Of a stretch of DNA of 64,000 nt, positions 1 to 9,258 are shown in pieces. The stretch is from positions 202,677-266,676 of the forward strand of contig CAZJUP010000001.1 of NCBI GenBank assembly GCA_964549275.1, read 5' to 3'. Source of the stretch: CAZJUP01 sp964549275 (lineage in GTDB: Bacteria; Fidelibacterota; Marinisomatia; Marinisomatales; TCS55). The position numbers and the translations under genes were made by a program. Below the pieces are notes generated by a model, which was not told the DNA's origin, searched no databases, and saw nothing but the letters and a program-made list of their open reading frames with translations. Positions within the stretch are counted from its first letter, which is position 1, and each line of letters opens with the position of its first letter.

Positions 1-191
1 GTCGGGATTCTGTGTAAAAACAGACACTGTCCCACGTCTTCCCAGGTCCTCTGGAGTTTTTCAGGGTTCTCTGAGGTTCACGTGTGAGGATGCTTTTGAA
101 AAAAAAGAAATTTCAAAGCTCGAAGGGGAAATAAAAATGAGATATAAAAACCCCAATTTCCCCACGACAAGTGATTTTGAGTTTAACGATG
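1..191. other. Left edge, no gene seen
   Basis: I see no convincing coding sequence or RNA gene here. The stretch lies just downstream of the minus-strand recombinase stop, where an attachment site would be expected. I found no copy of it near 33 kb or at the right end. An 8-bp inverted repeat (ggggaaat at 124-131, atttcccc at 154-161) flanks an A-rich loop. It could be a weak terminator or a protein-binding site for the recombinase gene, but it has no T tract. Confidence 0.4.
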
Positions 192-1070
192 CTATAGTAG
201 ATCTAAAGCGTCTTCCATCTCATCATTCAAGATGTGAGTATAGATTTTTGTGGTTTCTAAATACTCATGTCCCAAAGCTTTTTGGACTATCCGCAAGTTC
301 TGGGTTTTCTGAAGCAATTGGGTTGCGAAGGTATGTCGAAGGGAGTGTGGTGAGATGACTTTTTCAATGCCAGCTTCATTCAGCCAGTGTTTGAGCCTAA
401 ACGAGACTTGGCGAGATGTGATTCTTGAAAGCCGATTGCTTAAATACAGAGCATCTGATTCACTGGGAAGTTTTATGCGATATTTCATATATCGTTTCAG
501 GATGCTTCGCAATTTAGAATTAATAAAGATTTTGAAAATCTTGTCACCTTTGGTTCGGATTGTGAGTTTCTTTTCATCCAAGCTGACATCATCTAAATCA
601 AGCTTAACCAGAGCATCCACACGGATCCCGGAAAGTAGCATTGTAGAAATAAAAGCATTATCCCGCAATGCCAGATTGCCTTTGATTGTGCGAATGGTCT
701 TTAAAAGTCTCAAACGTTCGCTGTCTGTAAGGAATGTGGGTTCTTTACGTTGTGTGGATTTCAACTTAATGGCATCATTTAAATCGGGTTTACGAAGATA
801 TTTCAAATACGCTTTTAAAGATGATTTGATTTTATTGACCGAAGCGATATCCCGCTTCTTATTATTTTTCTCATTTAGCAAAGCTACAGTCGAGAAATAT
901 TCATCCAGCAAATTTTCAGTTATTGGTTCATCACTTGCAAATAACAGGAATGATTTTACATCCCGGCAGTATGATGAAACGGTATGTAGAGATTTACCAT
1001 CAGCGATTAATTTTGATTTGAAAGTAGAGAGAGTCCCAAGATGGGACTCCCTCTTTTTAGGCGTGCTCAT
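192..1070 (-). CDS. Tyrosine recombinase / phage integrase
   Basis: This 292-residue protein is a XerC/D-size site-specific recombinase that would insert or excise the element by strand exchange. An N-terminal SAM-like core-binding domain spans roughly residues 10-95. The C-terminal catalytic domain shows the family residues: Arg in LSGIRVDAL, Lys in IRTKGDK, the HxxR box in PHSLRHTFAT, His in LGHEYLETT and the nucleophile Tyr in TKIYTHI. All are intact, so it is probably active. It begins 4 bp after the stop of the upstream minus-strand gene and has AAGGAAG in front of its ATG, so the two are almost certainly co-transcribed. Its position beside the terminase fits a prophage integrase. A chromosomal-type XerC-like recombinase cannot be excluded. 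Confidence 0.9.
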   Translation of the reverse strand: MSTPKKRESHLGTLSTFKSKLIADGKSLHTVSSYCRDVKSFLLFASDEPITENLLDEYFSTVALLNEKNNKKRDIASVNKIKSSLKAYLKYLRKPDLNDAIKLKSTQRKEPTFLTDSERLRLLKTIRTIKGNLALRDNAFISTMLLSGIRVDALVKLDLDDVSLDEKKLTIRTKGDKIFKIFINSKLRSILKRYMKYRIKLPSESDALYLSNRLSRITSRQVSFRLKHWLNEAGIEKVISPHSLRHTFATQLLQKTQNLRIVQKALGHEYLETTKIYTHILNDEMEDALDLL

Positions 1071-1074
1071 GGAT

Positions 1075-1434
1075 TTAAGCTTCCTTTGGCATCGGGCTTT
1101 CAGTCATTTCACCATTTTCAATGAGCCAATCAAAAAACTGGCTTACTACTCTGCGGGTCTTATTGATGGTGATATGGGATTTATCTTTGCCGGAAGCAGT
1201 TTTGAGGATCCCATCGCATTTCAAAAACCCACCCATCAGCGGTTTGGTGATTTTGGATATCGCTTTTCCATTGCCAAAGTGCTGAACCAGCAGTTCGACA
1301 TCTTTACCGTAGGTGTAAAGCGTTTTCTCTTTTTTACCCTTTTCTTTCAAATGATCCAAAAAGCGATTTACCTGTTCAACCAGCTCTCCGGTTCCTTCCA
1401 GGTAGGTTATTTGGTAATCAGTCGTTTCTTTCAT
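1075..1434 (-). CDS. Stand-alone recombinase core-binding (SAM-like) domain protein
   Basis: This 119-residue protein matches only the N-terminal DNA-clamping domain of tyrosine recombinases. The pattern VNRFLDHLKEKGKKEKTLYTY, through an alpha-helical body to QFFDWLIENG, is typical of the Phage_int_SAM fold. There is no catalytic domain and none of the Arg/His/Tyr residues. It is not simply the missing front of the next gene, because that recombinase has its own complete core-binding domain. The ATG is preceded by GAAAGGAAAAAG. It could be an accessory DNA-binding protein (excision or directionality factor) or the remnant of a second integrase. Confidence 0.75.
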   Translation of the reverse strand: MKETTDYQITYLEGTGELVEQVNRFLDHLKEKGKKEKTLYTYGKDVELLVQHFGNGKAISKITKPLMGGFLKCDGILKTASGKDKSHITINKTRRVVSQFFDWLIENGEMTESPMPKEA

Positions 1435-1540
1435 GTTCTTTTTCCTTTCTCTGTCACTCGTAACGAAGTGAAGATTGAATTACGATTGTTAACGATGGAC
1501 GTTCAGCTCGACACATTCAAACATCCACTCTATTCAACAT

Positions 1541-1571
1541 TAACCGCGAATTACGCTAATGACGCAAATAG
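1541..1571. repeat. Possible short dispersed repeat (AATTACGC type)
   Basis: The stretch contains cgaattacgctaatgacg, with near-repeating units in a non-coding context between the divergent recombinase and terminase genes. It resembles the low-complexity AATTCGCG-type units scattered in intergenic regions of some environmental bacterial genomes. This is recognition from memory and only one copy is seen here. Confidence 0.3.
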
Positions 1572-1583
1572 GGTGAAAAGGAT

Positions 1584-3182
1584 ATGACCGAATACGCAGA
1601 GAGATTTAAAGACCTTCCCAAATACCGTCAGAAGGACTTGGTGAAATTCTTGAAGAATCCGTATTTCTGGGGTCAGGCGTATTTACAGAATCGGGATGGC
1701 AAGGATAGACGATACTGGCCGCATCAGGCGGAAGATTTACAATGCAGGGATCGGCAGATAATCCACAGGGATGGCAGGGATGTGGGTAAGACCGTCAATA
1801 TTGCCACACTAGCGCTTCATAAAGCATTTACCTCCAAAGGCGGACAGATTTTAATTGCCGCACCCCATCAGGGACATTTGGATACGATCATTGATGAAGT
1901 GGAATGGCAGATAGATAATAACCCTGACTTGACATCATCCATTGCCATAAACAACCAGGGCAGACCGAAGATTTTAAGGAAGCCGTATTTCAGGATTGAA
2001 TGGAAGAATGGGTCTGTGATTTTCTTTAGACCTGCTGGTGCCTATGGGGACTCTTTCAGGAGTCTGCATGTGGATATGATTTTAGTGGATGAGGGTGCCT
2101 GGATACCGGAGAAAGCTTGGAAGGCTCTAAGGCAGTGCTTAATCCAGGGCGGGGTCTTTAGGATTTATTCTACTCCCAACGGACTCCGGGATACCACATA
2201 TTTTCGTCTTACGGCTTCAGATCGTTGGAAACTATTTCAAATCCCATCATGGAAGAATCCGAATTGGACAAAAAATAGAGAGATTGAACTCTTGGAGTTT
2301 TATGGCGGGATAGAATCAGCCGGATGGCAACATGAAGTTGCAGGTGAACATGGGAAACCGAGTTACGGTGCGTTCAACATTGAGCACTTCAAATTGTCAC
2401 AGGTGCCAATTGATAATTACCAGTTAGTTGAAATCACCCAAGACCATATCCGAGACTGTGAAAATGAGACGGAAGTCTTGGACCGGATTGATATGCTTTT
2501 AAATCTCATTCCCCAGAACAATGCTGAATTTACCTTCTGGGTGGGGAGTGACACCGGCTATGTGAATGATCCAACTGAGATTGTGGTATTTAGAGAAAGA
2601 TTTGCCACAGAGCACACAGAGACCGCAGAGAATAAAAATAGTAGAATGGAGTTGGTGCTTCGGGTCCATTGTGAACATATCGCTTACCCGATTATTGCAG
2701 AAATTCTTGCCAGCATTGATCGCTATTACAAACCATCCGGCTTGGGATTAGATCATGGGGGAAATGGAATGAGTATTCTGCAAGATTTACTTCACTTGGA
2801 TAAGTTTAGTGATTTGGATTTAGATGAACGGATAGAGGGGATAGACTTTGGTTCGTCCACCATTATCGGCTACCGGGATGATGATAAAACCAAACCATTA
2901 AAAAAACGCACCAAGGAGTTTATGACCACACTCATTGCCAAGCATTTACATGGAAAGAAATTATTATTCCCAATTCACGATGCCGTCATTGAAGATCAGT
3001 TCACCACACACACCTATACACTCAAAAATGGCAGGGTGATTTATTCCAAAGGCAATGATCATATCATCGATGCAGTCCGGTGCGCCATGCTGGTAAGAGA
3101 GAAAAAACAATCTTTAGAAATTATGATGAATCGGGAAGTATGGGATATCCCCATGCCGGTTGCCACCAATCCAATATTTTAA
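1584..3182 (+). CDS. terL: Phage terminase large subunit
   Basis: This 532-residue DNA-packaging motor would pump DNA into proheads and cut it. The N-terminal ATPase shows a Walker A-like GRDVGKT (about residue 65), a Walker B MILVDEG (about residue 167) and a coupling-motif-like YSTPNG. The C-terminal RNase H-like nuclease shows its acidic residues in WVGSDTGY (about 320), GLDHGGNG (about 388) and HIIDAVR (about 491). Length and order are normal for TerL. No small terminase gene precedes it. A dispersed repeat encoding ATEHTE is inserted in the nuclease domain near residues 339-352, apparently without breaking the frame. AAAAGG lies a few bases before the ATG. Confidence 0.93.
   Translation: MTEYAERFKDLPKYRQKDLVKFLKNPYFWGQAYLQNRDGKDRRYWPHQAEDLQCRDRQIIHRDGRDVGKTVNIATLALHKAFTSKGGQILIAAPHQGHLDTIIDEVEWQIDNNPDLTSSIAINNQGRPKILRKPYFRIEWKNGSVIFFRPAGAYGDSFRSLHVDMILVDEGAWIPEKAWKALRQCLIQGGVFRIYSTPNGLRDTTYFRLTASDRWKLFQIPSWKNPNWTKNREIELLEFYGGIESAGWQHEVAGEHGKPSYGAFNIEHFKLSQVPIDNYQLVEITQDHIRDCENETEVLDRIDMLLNLIPQNNAEFTFWVGSDTGYVNDPTEIVVFRERFATEHTETAENKNSRMELVLRVHCEHIAYPIIAEILASIDRYYKPSGLGLDHGGNGMSILQDLLHLDKFSDLDLDERIEGIDFGSSTIIGYRDDDKTKPLKKRTKEFMTTLIAKHLHGKKLLFPIHDAVIEDQFTTHTYTLKNGRVIYSKGNDHIIDAVRCAMLVREKKQSLEIMMNREVWDIPMPVATNPIF
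2601..2639 (+). repeat. Dispersed CACAGAG-type repeat inside terL
   Basis: The stretch contains gccacagagcacacagaga followed by a purine-rich tail. The same 19 bases occur at 11496-11514, and a close reverse-complement relative occurs at 17317-17355. Here it is translated in frame as ATEHTETAENK within the terminase nuclease domain. Confidence 0.8.
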
Positions 3183-3197
3183 TAAAAGCGAGGGTAT

Positions 3198-4721
3198 ATG
3201 CCAGGAACTAAACAAAAGGCCACAAAAGCTAAAGCTGACGGCTTATACGCCACAGCGGAGCAGATAGACAGCAGCGTATTTATACCCATCAGTCAGGATA
3301 CCACCGTTCCTGCTTCCTGGGAAGAAAAAGCCAAACAATCCTGGAAGTATTATCTGGAAGAACCACTGGTGAATAATGTGATTAACACCTGGCGCACCTT
3401 CGCCATTGGTGATGAGATAAAGGTCAGTGTTGGTGATGAAGGGATCAGGGATGAAGCCCAGAAACTCTTTAATGATTTAAATCTGAACAGTTTTGTCAAA
3501 GACATGATTCTGCAACTCTTGATTAAAGGAGATGCGGTTGGGTTTAAAGAATATTCCAAAGACGGCAAGACAATTGAAAAAGTTACCTGTGTTAATCCGG
3601 TGAGTGTACAGGTCAAGTATGAAGACGGAGAGCTTACTGAAGCAAAGCAGGTAACTAAAACAGGTGACGGCGGCGTGGGTAAAGAGATCAAACTCCCGGT
3701 AAAACAGCTCTGCCATTTTAAATGGAATGCTCCGGAGTTTTCAGATCGTGGTAATTCTATGATTATTCCTGCTTTCCATGCCATTGGGTTACTTCGGGAT
3801 TATCGAAAAGCAGAACGGGCTATCGCAAAACGCTGGACAACACCATTGCGGTTTATTCAAGTGGGAGGTAAGTATGGCGATAAGGTAATTATGCCGGATC
3901 AGAAAATGTTAAAAGCAATCCGGGATCAGATTAATAAGATGGATTTAAAAAGCGGGCTTGTGGTTCCCTTCTATGTAAAAGCAGAGACGTACGGCAATGA
4001 AGGACAGGTGCTGGACACAGAAATGAAAGTGGCTGAACTGAAAGAAGATATATTAGTAGCTCTGGGACTTTCTAAATCGCTGGTGACTGGTGATGGACCC
4101 AACTTCGCCACAGCAAATATTGCCATGCGGAAGATGATCATTATGCTGAAAGAGATCAAACAGGTGGCACGGAATATCCTGGCCTGGATTTATGATGACT
4201 GGAAAGAGATAAACAAGGTGGAAGAGAATGTGCAGTATTTCTTTTCCGATATGGACTTATCCGATGAGAAAGAAGTACGCAAAATGCTCATTGAACTCTA
4301 TGACAGGAATTTAATCAGTAAGAACACCCTGCAAACCAAAATGGACTTGAATCCCCAGATTGAAAAGACAAATCGTCAACAGGAAAAAAGTATTGTTGAT
4401 ATGACTTGGGATGTGAAGGATATTGTTTCCATGGTACAATTGGGGATCATGTCGGTGGAGACTTCACAGGAGATTTTAGGTTTAGATCCAAAGCAAGAGA
4501 GTAAGCGAGAGAACAAATCCCAGGCAGATGATATCAATGAAATGTTTGCCAGTGGGAAAATATTAACTTTAGAAAATACTTGCGGAGACTGTGTTTATTG
4601 GGACGGCAGCAGCAATCATTGCTCTGTCCACTTAAAAGAAAAGACGTTTGATGACGACATCTGCAGACAATTCTCATTAGGAGAGTTAGATGCCGACCCA
4701 ATCGCAGCAGATACTATCTGA
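3198..4721 (+). CDS. Phage portal protein
   Basis: This 507-residue protein is predicted to form the dodecameric portal ring through which DNA passes. Support is partly positional (directly after the terminase, before a gp7-type head protein). It also shows portal-like features: an early PLVNNVINTWRTFAIG segment, the central AIAKRWTTPLRFIQV helix region, and the KEDILVALGLSKSLVTGDG loop followed by long helices. The last about 45 residues hold four cysteines (CGDCVYW, NHCSV, DDICRQF) that look like a small metal-binding knob and are not typical of portals. Its end overlaps the next gene by 32 bp, so translation is probably coupled. Confidence 0.85.
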   Translation: MPGTKQKATKAKADGLYATAEQIDSSVFIPISQDTTVPASWEEKAKQSWKYYLEEPLVNNVINTWRTFAIGDEIKVSVGDEGIRDEAQKLFNDLNLNSFVKDMILQLLIKGDAVGFKEYSKDGKTIEKVTCVNPVSVQVKYEDGELTEAKQVTKTGDGGVGKEIKLPVKQLCHFKWNAPEFSDRGNSMIIPAFHAIGLLRDYRKAERAIAKRWTTPLRFIQVGGKYGDKVIMPDQKMLKAIRDQINKMDLKSGLVVPFYVKAETYGNEGQVLDTEMKVAELKEDILVALGLSKSLVTGDGPNFATANIAMRKMIIMLKEIKQVARNILAWIYDDWKEINKVEENVQYFFSDMDLSDEKEVRKMLIELYDRNLISKNTLQTKMDLNPQIEKTNRQQEKSIVDMTWDVKDIVSMVQLGIMSVETSQEILGLDPKQESKRENKSQADDINEMFASGKILTLENTCGDCVYWDGSSNHCSVHLKEKTFDDDICRQFSLGELDADPIAADTI

Positions 4722-7700
4722 AACATTAAAATCCTATCAGGCTCGCAATCTTTATACCGAGCAGCAGGTGGCTTCGATGGTGGAAATCCTGAAAAAAGGG
4801 GAACTTTCCATCAAATCACAATTGGTCAATTATTCTGAAATCGGTGATCTCACTCCGGGGCAGAAAGTATTTCAATCGAGACTCAAAGGATTACAGAGTG
4901 ATTTAACTAAAACTATCCGGCAGGTTCAGAAAGACCAGACTTTGCTCATTACTACCGCCACAAAGACAAGTTTTCAAAGCGGAGTTCAAAATGGAATTAC
5001 GGAGTTGAAAAATGCAAAATTCCCGCGATGGGATGTTTTGAGTTCTAAAGATGAACAGTTATTAGCAAAGCAAGTGATGAGCTTAATTGACCGCAATGCT
5101 CTGGACTTTATGGTACGATTTAATATTCAGCTTGTGGGCAATGTTCATAAAGAACTTTTAAACGGGATCAAACAGGGGATTACACTGGGAATCATTAAAG
5201 GCGATTCCATTGCAACGATCTCCAAAGGATTGGGAAGTATTATTACAGACCCAACAACATTCAGGCGTGCAGGGAAGGCTGTATTCAAAACCGCACAGCA
5301 ACGATTAGAACTCATTACCCGAACAGAAGTTTTAAGAGCACACAATCAAGGCAGACTCAAATTCTTTGATACGATTAATGTTAAAAGAGTTAAATGGATG
5401 GCGGTGGGGGATGAAAGGATGTGTCCGGTCTGTGGCGGGTTGGATGGGAAAGAATTTAATATCAATAACATGCCGCCCATTCCTGCTCATCCAGCGTGTC
5501 GGTGTACCACTGTGGCAGCGAGAGCCAGAGTCTGCAAACATACACTGAAAGCCTACAGCGATTTAACTACAGAAACGATTTTGACAATTCCACTTACTTC
5601 CAAAGCGGACAAGAATGTGGACTGCATACTGGTTCCAGAGCAGATTGAAGAATTAGCCAAACATGCAAAACAGGAAAAAACCCAGGTAAACAAGATTATT
5701 CAGGATGGGAAGTACAGTTTACTCAATGGCAAGACATTACAGAAACTTGCCCAACAGCGTGGGATTGCTGTAACGAGAAGCAAATTGGATATGGTAAAAC
5801 TATTAGAGCCGCTGGAGCCCACCTGGGATCTGAATTCCATGAAAACCAAATCGTTGAAAGTCTTAATGAAAAAGCATCACATCTCGGTGCTTCGCAGTAA
5901 GGACGATCTCATTCAACTCTTAAAAGAGTGGGACAAGGCACACCAAATACAGATTCCGGACTTTCAAAAATGGTCAATTGTAAAACTTAGGGATGAAGCA
6001 AAAGCAAATGGTATCTCGGTCATGCGGACCAAGGATGATTTAATCAAGATGCTGGATTCAGTAGAGCCGGGTGTTGATCATTCTCACTTAAAAGGGAATG
6101 CATTACAATTAAAATTAAAAGAATACAATATCGGCAAGGTGCGAACGAAAGAGGAACTCATTGGATTATTAACCGGCAAAGCCAAACATGCTTCGACAAG
6201 CTCAGCAACCGAATTGGTAAAGAAGCAGATCATTGAACAGATAAAAAAAGCCAAAAAAGAATTAGATGAGATTATAGACACTTTAAAACCCCATGAACTC
6301 ATAGCGGATCCCACACAGTTAGATGACTTTTTAAAATCTTATATCAAAGGCTATGAGATTTTAGCCAAGAATAATAAAAACCTGCTTCCCGATGACATGG
6401 CTGGATACATCGCAAAGTTGGATTCTGCATTCAATACCTGGGAGAATTACATCCAATCATTGAAATCTATTGACCTGAAAAAGATCGTCAAACAGGCAGG
6501 CTTGGAAAAATGGCAATGGATGAACAAAAGTGAGATGATAACCATGCTCACGGCAAAGGATACTGCCAGCAAGGAAACGGCCATGGAATCGGTGCTAGTT
6601 AAATGGGATAAGTGGAAACTCAAGCACGGTGGTGGGACAAAACTGAAACCTGAAAAGCTGAAAGCTAAACTCCCCAAAGTTGAAGTTTCTAAACCAATCG
6701 GCTGGAATAAAGTAGACAGCGATTGGGTGTCTTTTGAAAAAACGCAACCATTCAAGTTTTCAGGCAAAGCAGATATCGACGGAGCCCATACCAAGTATTT
6801 TTTCACCGATAAGCAGGGTGACAGGTGGCTTTTTAAACCGGTAAGCGAAACATTCAGAGCTTATGGAGATGAGGTCGCATATAGAATCGGAAGACTGATT
6901 GAGACCCAAGCAGTGGGTGTGAGATTTATAGAATTGGACGTTCCAGGCAGGGGAAAAATGAAAGGGTCCATCCAGAAATGGAAGACAGGACTAAAGGATG
7001 ATTTTGACTTTAGAAATACCAATGTTGTAAATCTTACCAAAGATGAATTAGAACAGCTTCAGCGGGAGCATGTGATTGACTGGCTTATATCGAATCATGA
7101 TTCACATGGGAAGCAGTTTATTAGGCACTCGGACGGTCAAGTCTATGGGATTGATAAAGGTCAACTCTACAAATTTATGGGCAAGGATAAACTCGATATT
7201 GACTATTGGCCGAATGAACGGTGGGGAGAAAAGGAACCTATTTACAATACTATCTTCCGTGCTTTTCAAAACAATGAACTCACTGTGGATTTGAATGCTT
7301 CACTTCATTACATCCGGCAGGTTGAACAGATTACAGATGATGCATTTTTAGATATTTTAAAACCGTATGCGGAAGGGAGATTCGGAAAGAACAGTGCCAA
7401 TTTAAAAGCGTTCTATGAACAAGCATTACACCGGAAGAATCACATCCGAGAAGATTTTGAAGTTTTCTTTTCCAAGGTACTCACTAAACGAAACGGTAAG
7501 AAAACCAAATTCAAATTTGAAGAAGTAAAAAAGGGAGCCGTTAAACTTACCAAGGAAGCGGAAGAGATTGTAGATGATGCGATGGAAGCGGGCTGGCAGG
7601 GGAAATCGTTATCGCTGGATGGGGATGATATTGAAGATTTAAACGGGCTTGTGTATGTAGAGAAAATTAAAGGTACCAGTAAACGCCAAGTAAACATAAG

Positions 7701-9258
7701 AATGAAAGTGAGACCCCAGTCAGAAAAGAAACTGCTATCGCTTTTGGATGATTCGATAGAATCCCTAACAGATATGAAAGGGCAGCCTTTAAATCAGGAC
7801 ACGTTTTACCACGACATTCTTGCCGGCGTGAAGACGTTGAATCATCATATCAAAGATGGAGATTTTGCTTATAACGAAGAAACACTCAAAATTGTCCGAA
7901 AAGCACAAAGGGAACTAAGAGAGTTAAAGAAATCATCTGACGTGGAAGTATCCCGAATGGCCAAGAACTATTTAACGGCGGTGAATAAGATTTTAAAAGG
8001 GGTTAAGGAGAATAAGAAATTTCAGGGACGATTCCTCCAATATTTCCGCAAGACCGATTTGCCGAAACCGAAAAAGAAAGAGACACTCAATTTTAGAAAA
8101 CAGAAAGTCTTATATGAACACAAACAAAACAAAAAAGGTGAAATCATCATTGAAAAAACCAAGGATGATGATTTAAGGAAAGTTTTACGCAGAGATCATG
8201 CAAAAGATGGATTGGAATATCGGATTGATCTGGGTGATGGTGTAGAAGCAGTTTATAAGCCATGGAACGACAGAAACTATTATGCCCACCAGGGAGAATT
8301 AGAACTCAAAATAACCGGAGCACCGAATAGTAAAACAATCGAAAAACTCATAGATAAGTTAAATGACCTGGGACTGGACGGCAGGCTGGCATCTGTGGAA
8401 GATCAGGAACTGGTCTATCTGTATAAACAGGCGTACTTAATAAAGGAAGATGCAGAACCTGGGTATAAAAACCTGATAAGAAAACTGGACAATCAAAAAT
8501 CTACAAAGGAACAGCGGATTAAAGCTTTAAGAGAATATTGGGCAAGCAAGCTGGGAGTAAATGACATTACCAAACTGCCTGAATACAACCCTTTCGGTGA
8601 ATATTCTTTAAGTTCAAATGGCATTCGAAATAAAGTACTTAATAAGACTGCCGGTTATAAAAACACCTACCGTTTTGACGTAGGAAAGCTGGAACTTGAA
8701 AGAGAGCTGAAAGGATACGGGCTTTATCACAGAATGACGGGTGGAAGGGATCTGATTAAAACAATCGATAATATTCTTGCTGACAATGGCGCCATGGTTT
8801 CTACTGTGGAGAAAATCAGACTCGGTATCCCTGTAGGTGGAATGAGTCCCTTGGATGATATGGGTAGTGGCGGAGCATCTTACTTTTTCACTCGTCTGCG
8901 AAAGGTGCCAGGCAGGAGTGAAGCCGGTGAAGTGGGATTTTATTTCAAAAAGAATATGGTCCGTAGATTAGATGCCATTACTTATGATGGAGATAAGTAT
9001 GGCAGAGTAACAGGTAATACCGTGAGAAATAATCGGTATCATAACACGAATATGTATAAAACTATTGCCAGAAGCGGAAGATCAGATGAGACGATCTTTA
9101 AAAATACAGTGACCTTGCTGGATAATATTGAACATATTAACGTTTATGGCAGAGCTAATAAACAGAAACTGGTTGATGTATTTCATAAACACGGAATAAA
9201 GAAACTTCCCGATGGTCGTCGAATAGAAGACGTAATTTTGGTAATGGGAAAGAAATGA
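4690..9258 (+). CDS. Giant multidomain head morphogenesis protein (SPP1 gp7-like, SAP-like repeats, kinase-like domain)
   Basis: This protein has 1522 residues; gp7/MuF proteins are usually 250-500. Residues about 180-285 carry the gp7/MuF signature: ITRTEVLRAHNQG, then CPVCGGLDG and IPAHPACRCT. Residues about 345-630 contain about five SAP/HeH-like helix-extended-loop-helix repeats, each ending in a pattern like RSKDDLIQLLKE or RTKEELIGLLTG, suggesting nucleic-acid or protein binding. Residues about 690-880 look like a HipA/phosphoinositide-kinase-fold domain: RWLFKP (ATP-site Lys), DWLISNHDSHGKQF (catalytic Asp/His loop) and YGIDKGQ (metal Asp). The last about 180 residues (GGMSPLDDMGSGGASYFF and following) form a separate domain that may be an ADP-ribosyltransferase-like or other effector domain; I cannot assign it firmly. 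An AGGAG site precedes the ATG. It may be a head component that is also injected into the host. Confidence 0.75.
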   Translation: MPTQSQQILSETLKSYQARNLYTEQQVASMVEILKKGELSIKSQLVNYSEIGDLTPGQKVFQSRLKGLQSDLTKTIRQVQKDQTLLITTATKTSFQSGVQNGITELKNAKFPRWDVLSSKDEQLLAKQVMSLIDRNALDFMVRFNIQLVGNVHKELLNGIKQGITLGIIKGDSIATISKGLGSIITDPTTFRRAGKAVFKTAQQRLELITRTEVLRAHNQGRLKFFDTINVKRVKWMAVGDERMCPVCGGLDGKEFNINNMPPIPAHPACRCTTVAARARVCKHTLKAYSDLTTETILTIPLTSKADKNVDCILVPEQIEELAKHAKQEKTQVNKIIQDGKYSLLNGKTLQKLAQQRGIAVTRSKLDMVKLLEPLEPTWDLNSMKTKSLKVLMKKHHISVLRSKDDLIQLLKEWDKAHQIQIPDFQKWSIVKLRDEAKANGISVMRTKDDLIKMLDSVEPGVDHSHLKGNALQLKLKEYNIGKVRTKEELIGLLTGKAKHASTSSATELVKKQIIEQIKKAKKELDEIIDTLKPHELIADPTQLDDFLKSYIKGYEILAKNNKNLLPDDMAGYIAKLDSAFNTWENYIQSLKSIDLKKIVKQAGLEKWQWMNKSEMITMLTAKDTASKETAMESVLVKWDKWKLKHGGGTKLKPEKLKAKLPKVEVSKPIGWNKVDSDWVSFEKTQPFKFSGKADIDGAHTKYFFTDKQGDRWLFKPVSETFRAYGDEVAYRIGRLIETQAVGVRFIELDVPGRGKMKGSIQKWKTGLKDDFDFRNTNVVNLTKDELEQLQREHVIDWLISNHDSHGKQFIRHSDGQVYGIDKGQLYKFMGKDKLDIDYWPNERWGEKEPIYNTIFRAFQNNELTVDLNASLHYIRQVEQITDDAFLDILKPYAEGRFGKNSANLKAFYEQALHRKNHIREDFEVFFSKVLTKRNGKKTKFKFEEVKKGAVKLTKEAEEIVDDAMEAGWQGKSLSLDGDDIEDLNGLVYVEKIKGTSKRQVNIRMKVRPQSEKKLLSLLDDSIESLTDMKGQPLNQDTFYHDILAGVKTLNHHIKDGDFAYNEETLKIVRKAQRELRELKKSSDVEVSRMAKNYLTAVNKILKGVKENKKFQGRFLQYFRKTDLPKPKKKETLNFRKQKVLYEHKQNKKGEIIIEKTKDDDLRKVLRRDHAKDGLEYRIDLGDGVEAVYKPWNDRNYYAHQGELELKITGAPNSKTIEKLIDKLNDLGLDGRLASVEDQELVYLYKQAYLIKEDAEPGYKNLIRKLDNQKSTKEQRIKALREYWASKLGVNDITKLPEYNPFGEYSLSSNGIRNKVLNKTAGYKNTYRFDVGKLELERELKGYGLYHRMTGGRDLIKTIDNILADNGAMVSTVEKIRLGIPVGGMSPLDDMGSGGASYFFTRLRKVPGRSEAGEVGFYFKKNMVRRLDAITYDGDKYGRVTGNTVRNNRYHNTNMYKTIARSGRSDETIFKNTVTLLDNIEHINVYGRANKQKLVDVFHKHGIKKLPDGRRIEDVILVMGKK

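Noticed and set aside
137..358. A 73-codon plus-strand frame with an AAGGGG-like site
   Set aside because: Most of it is antisense to the integrase 3' end and the product shows no family features.
355..1587. A 410-codon open frame on the plus strand
   Set aside because: It is antisense to the two recombinase genes, which show intact catalytic and domain motifs; the plus-strand product has no recognisable pattern.
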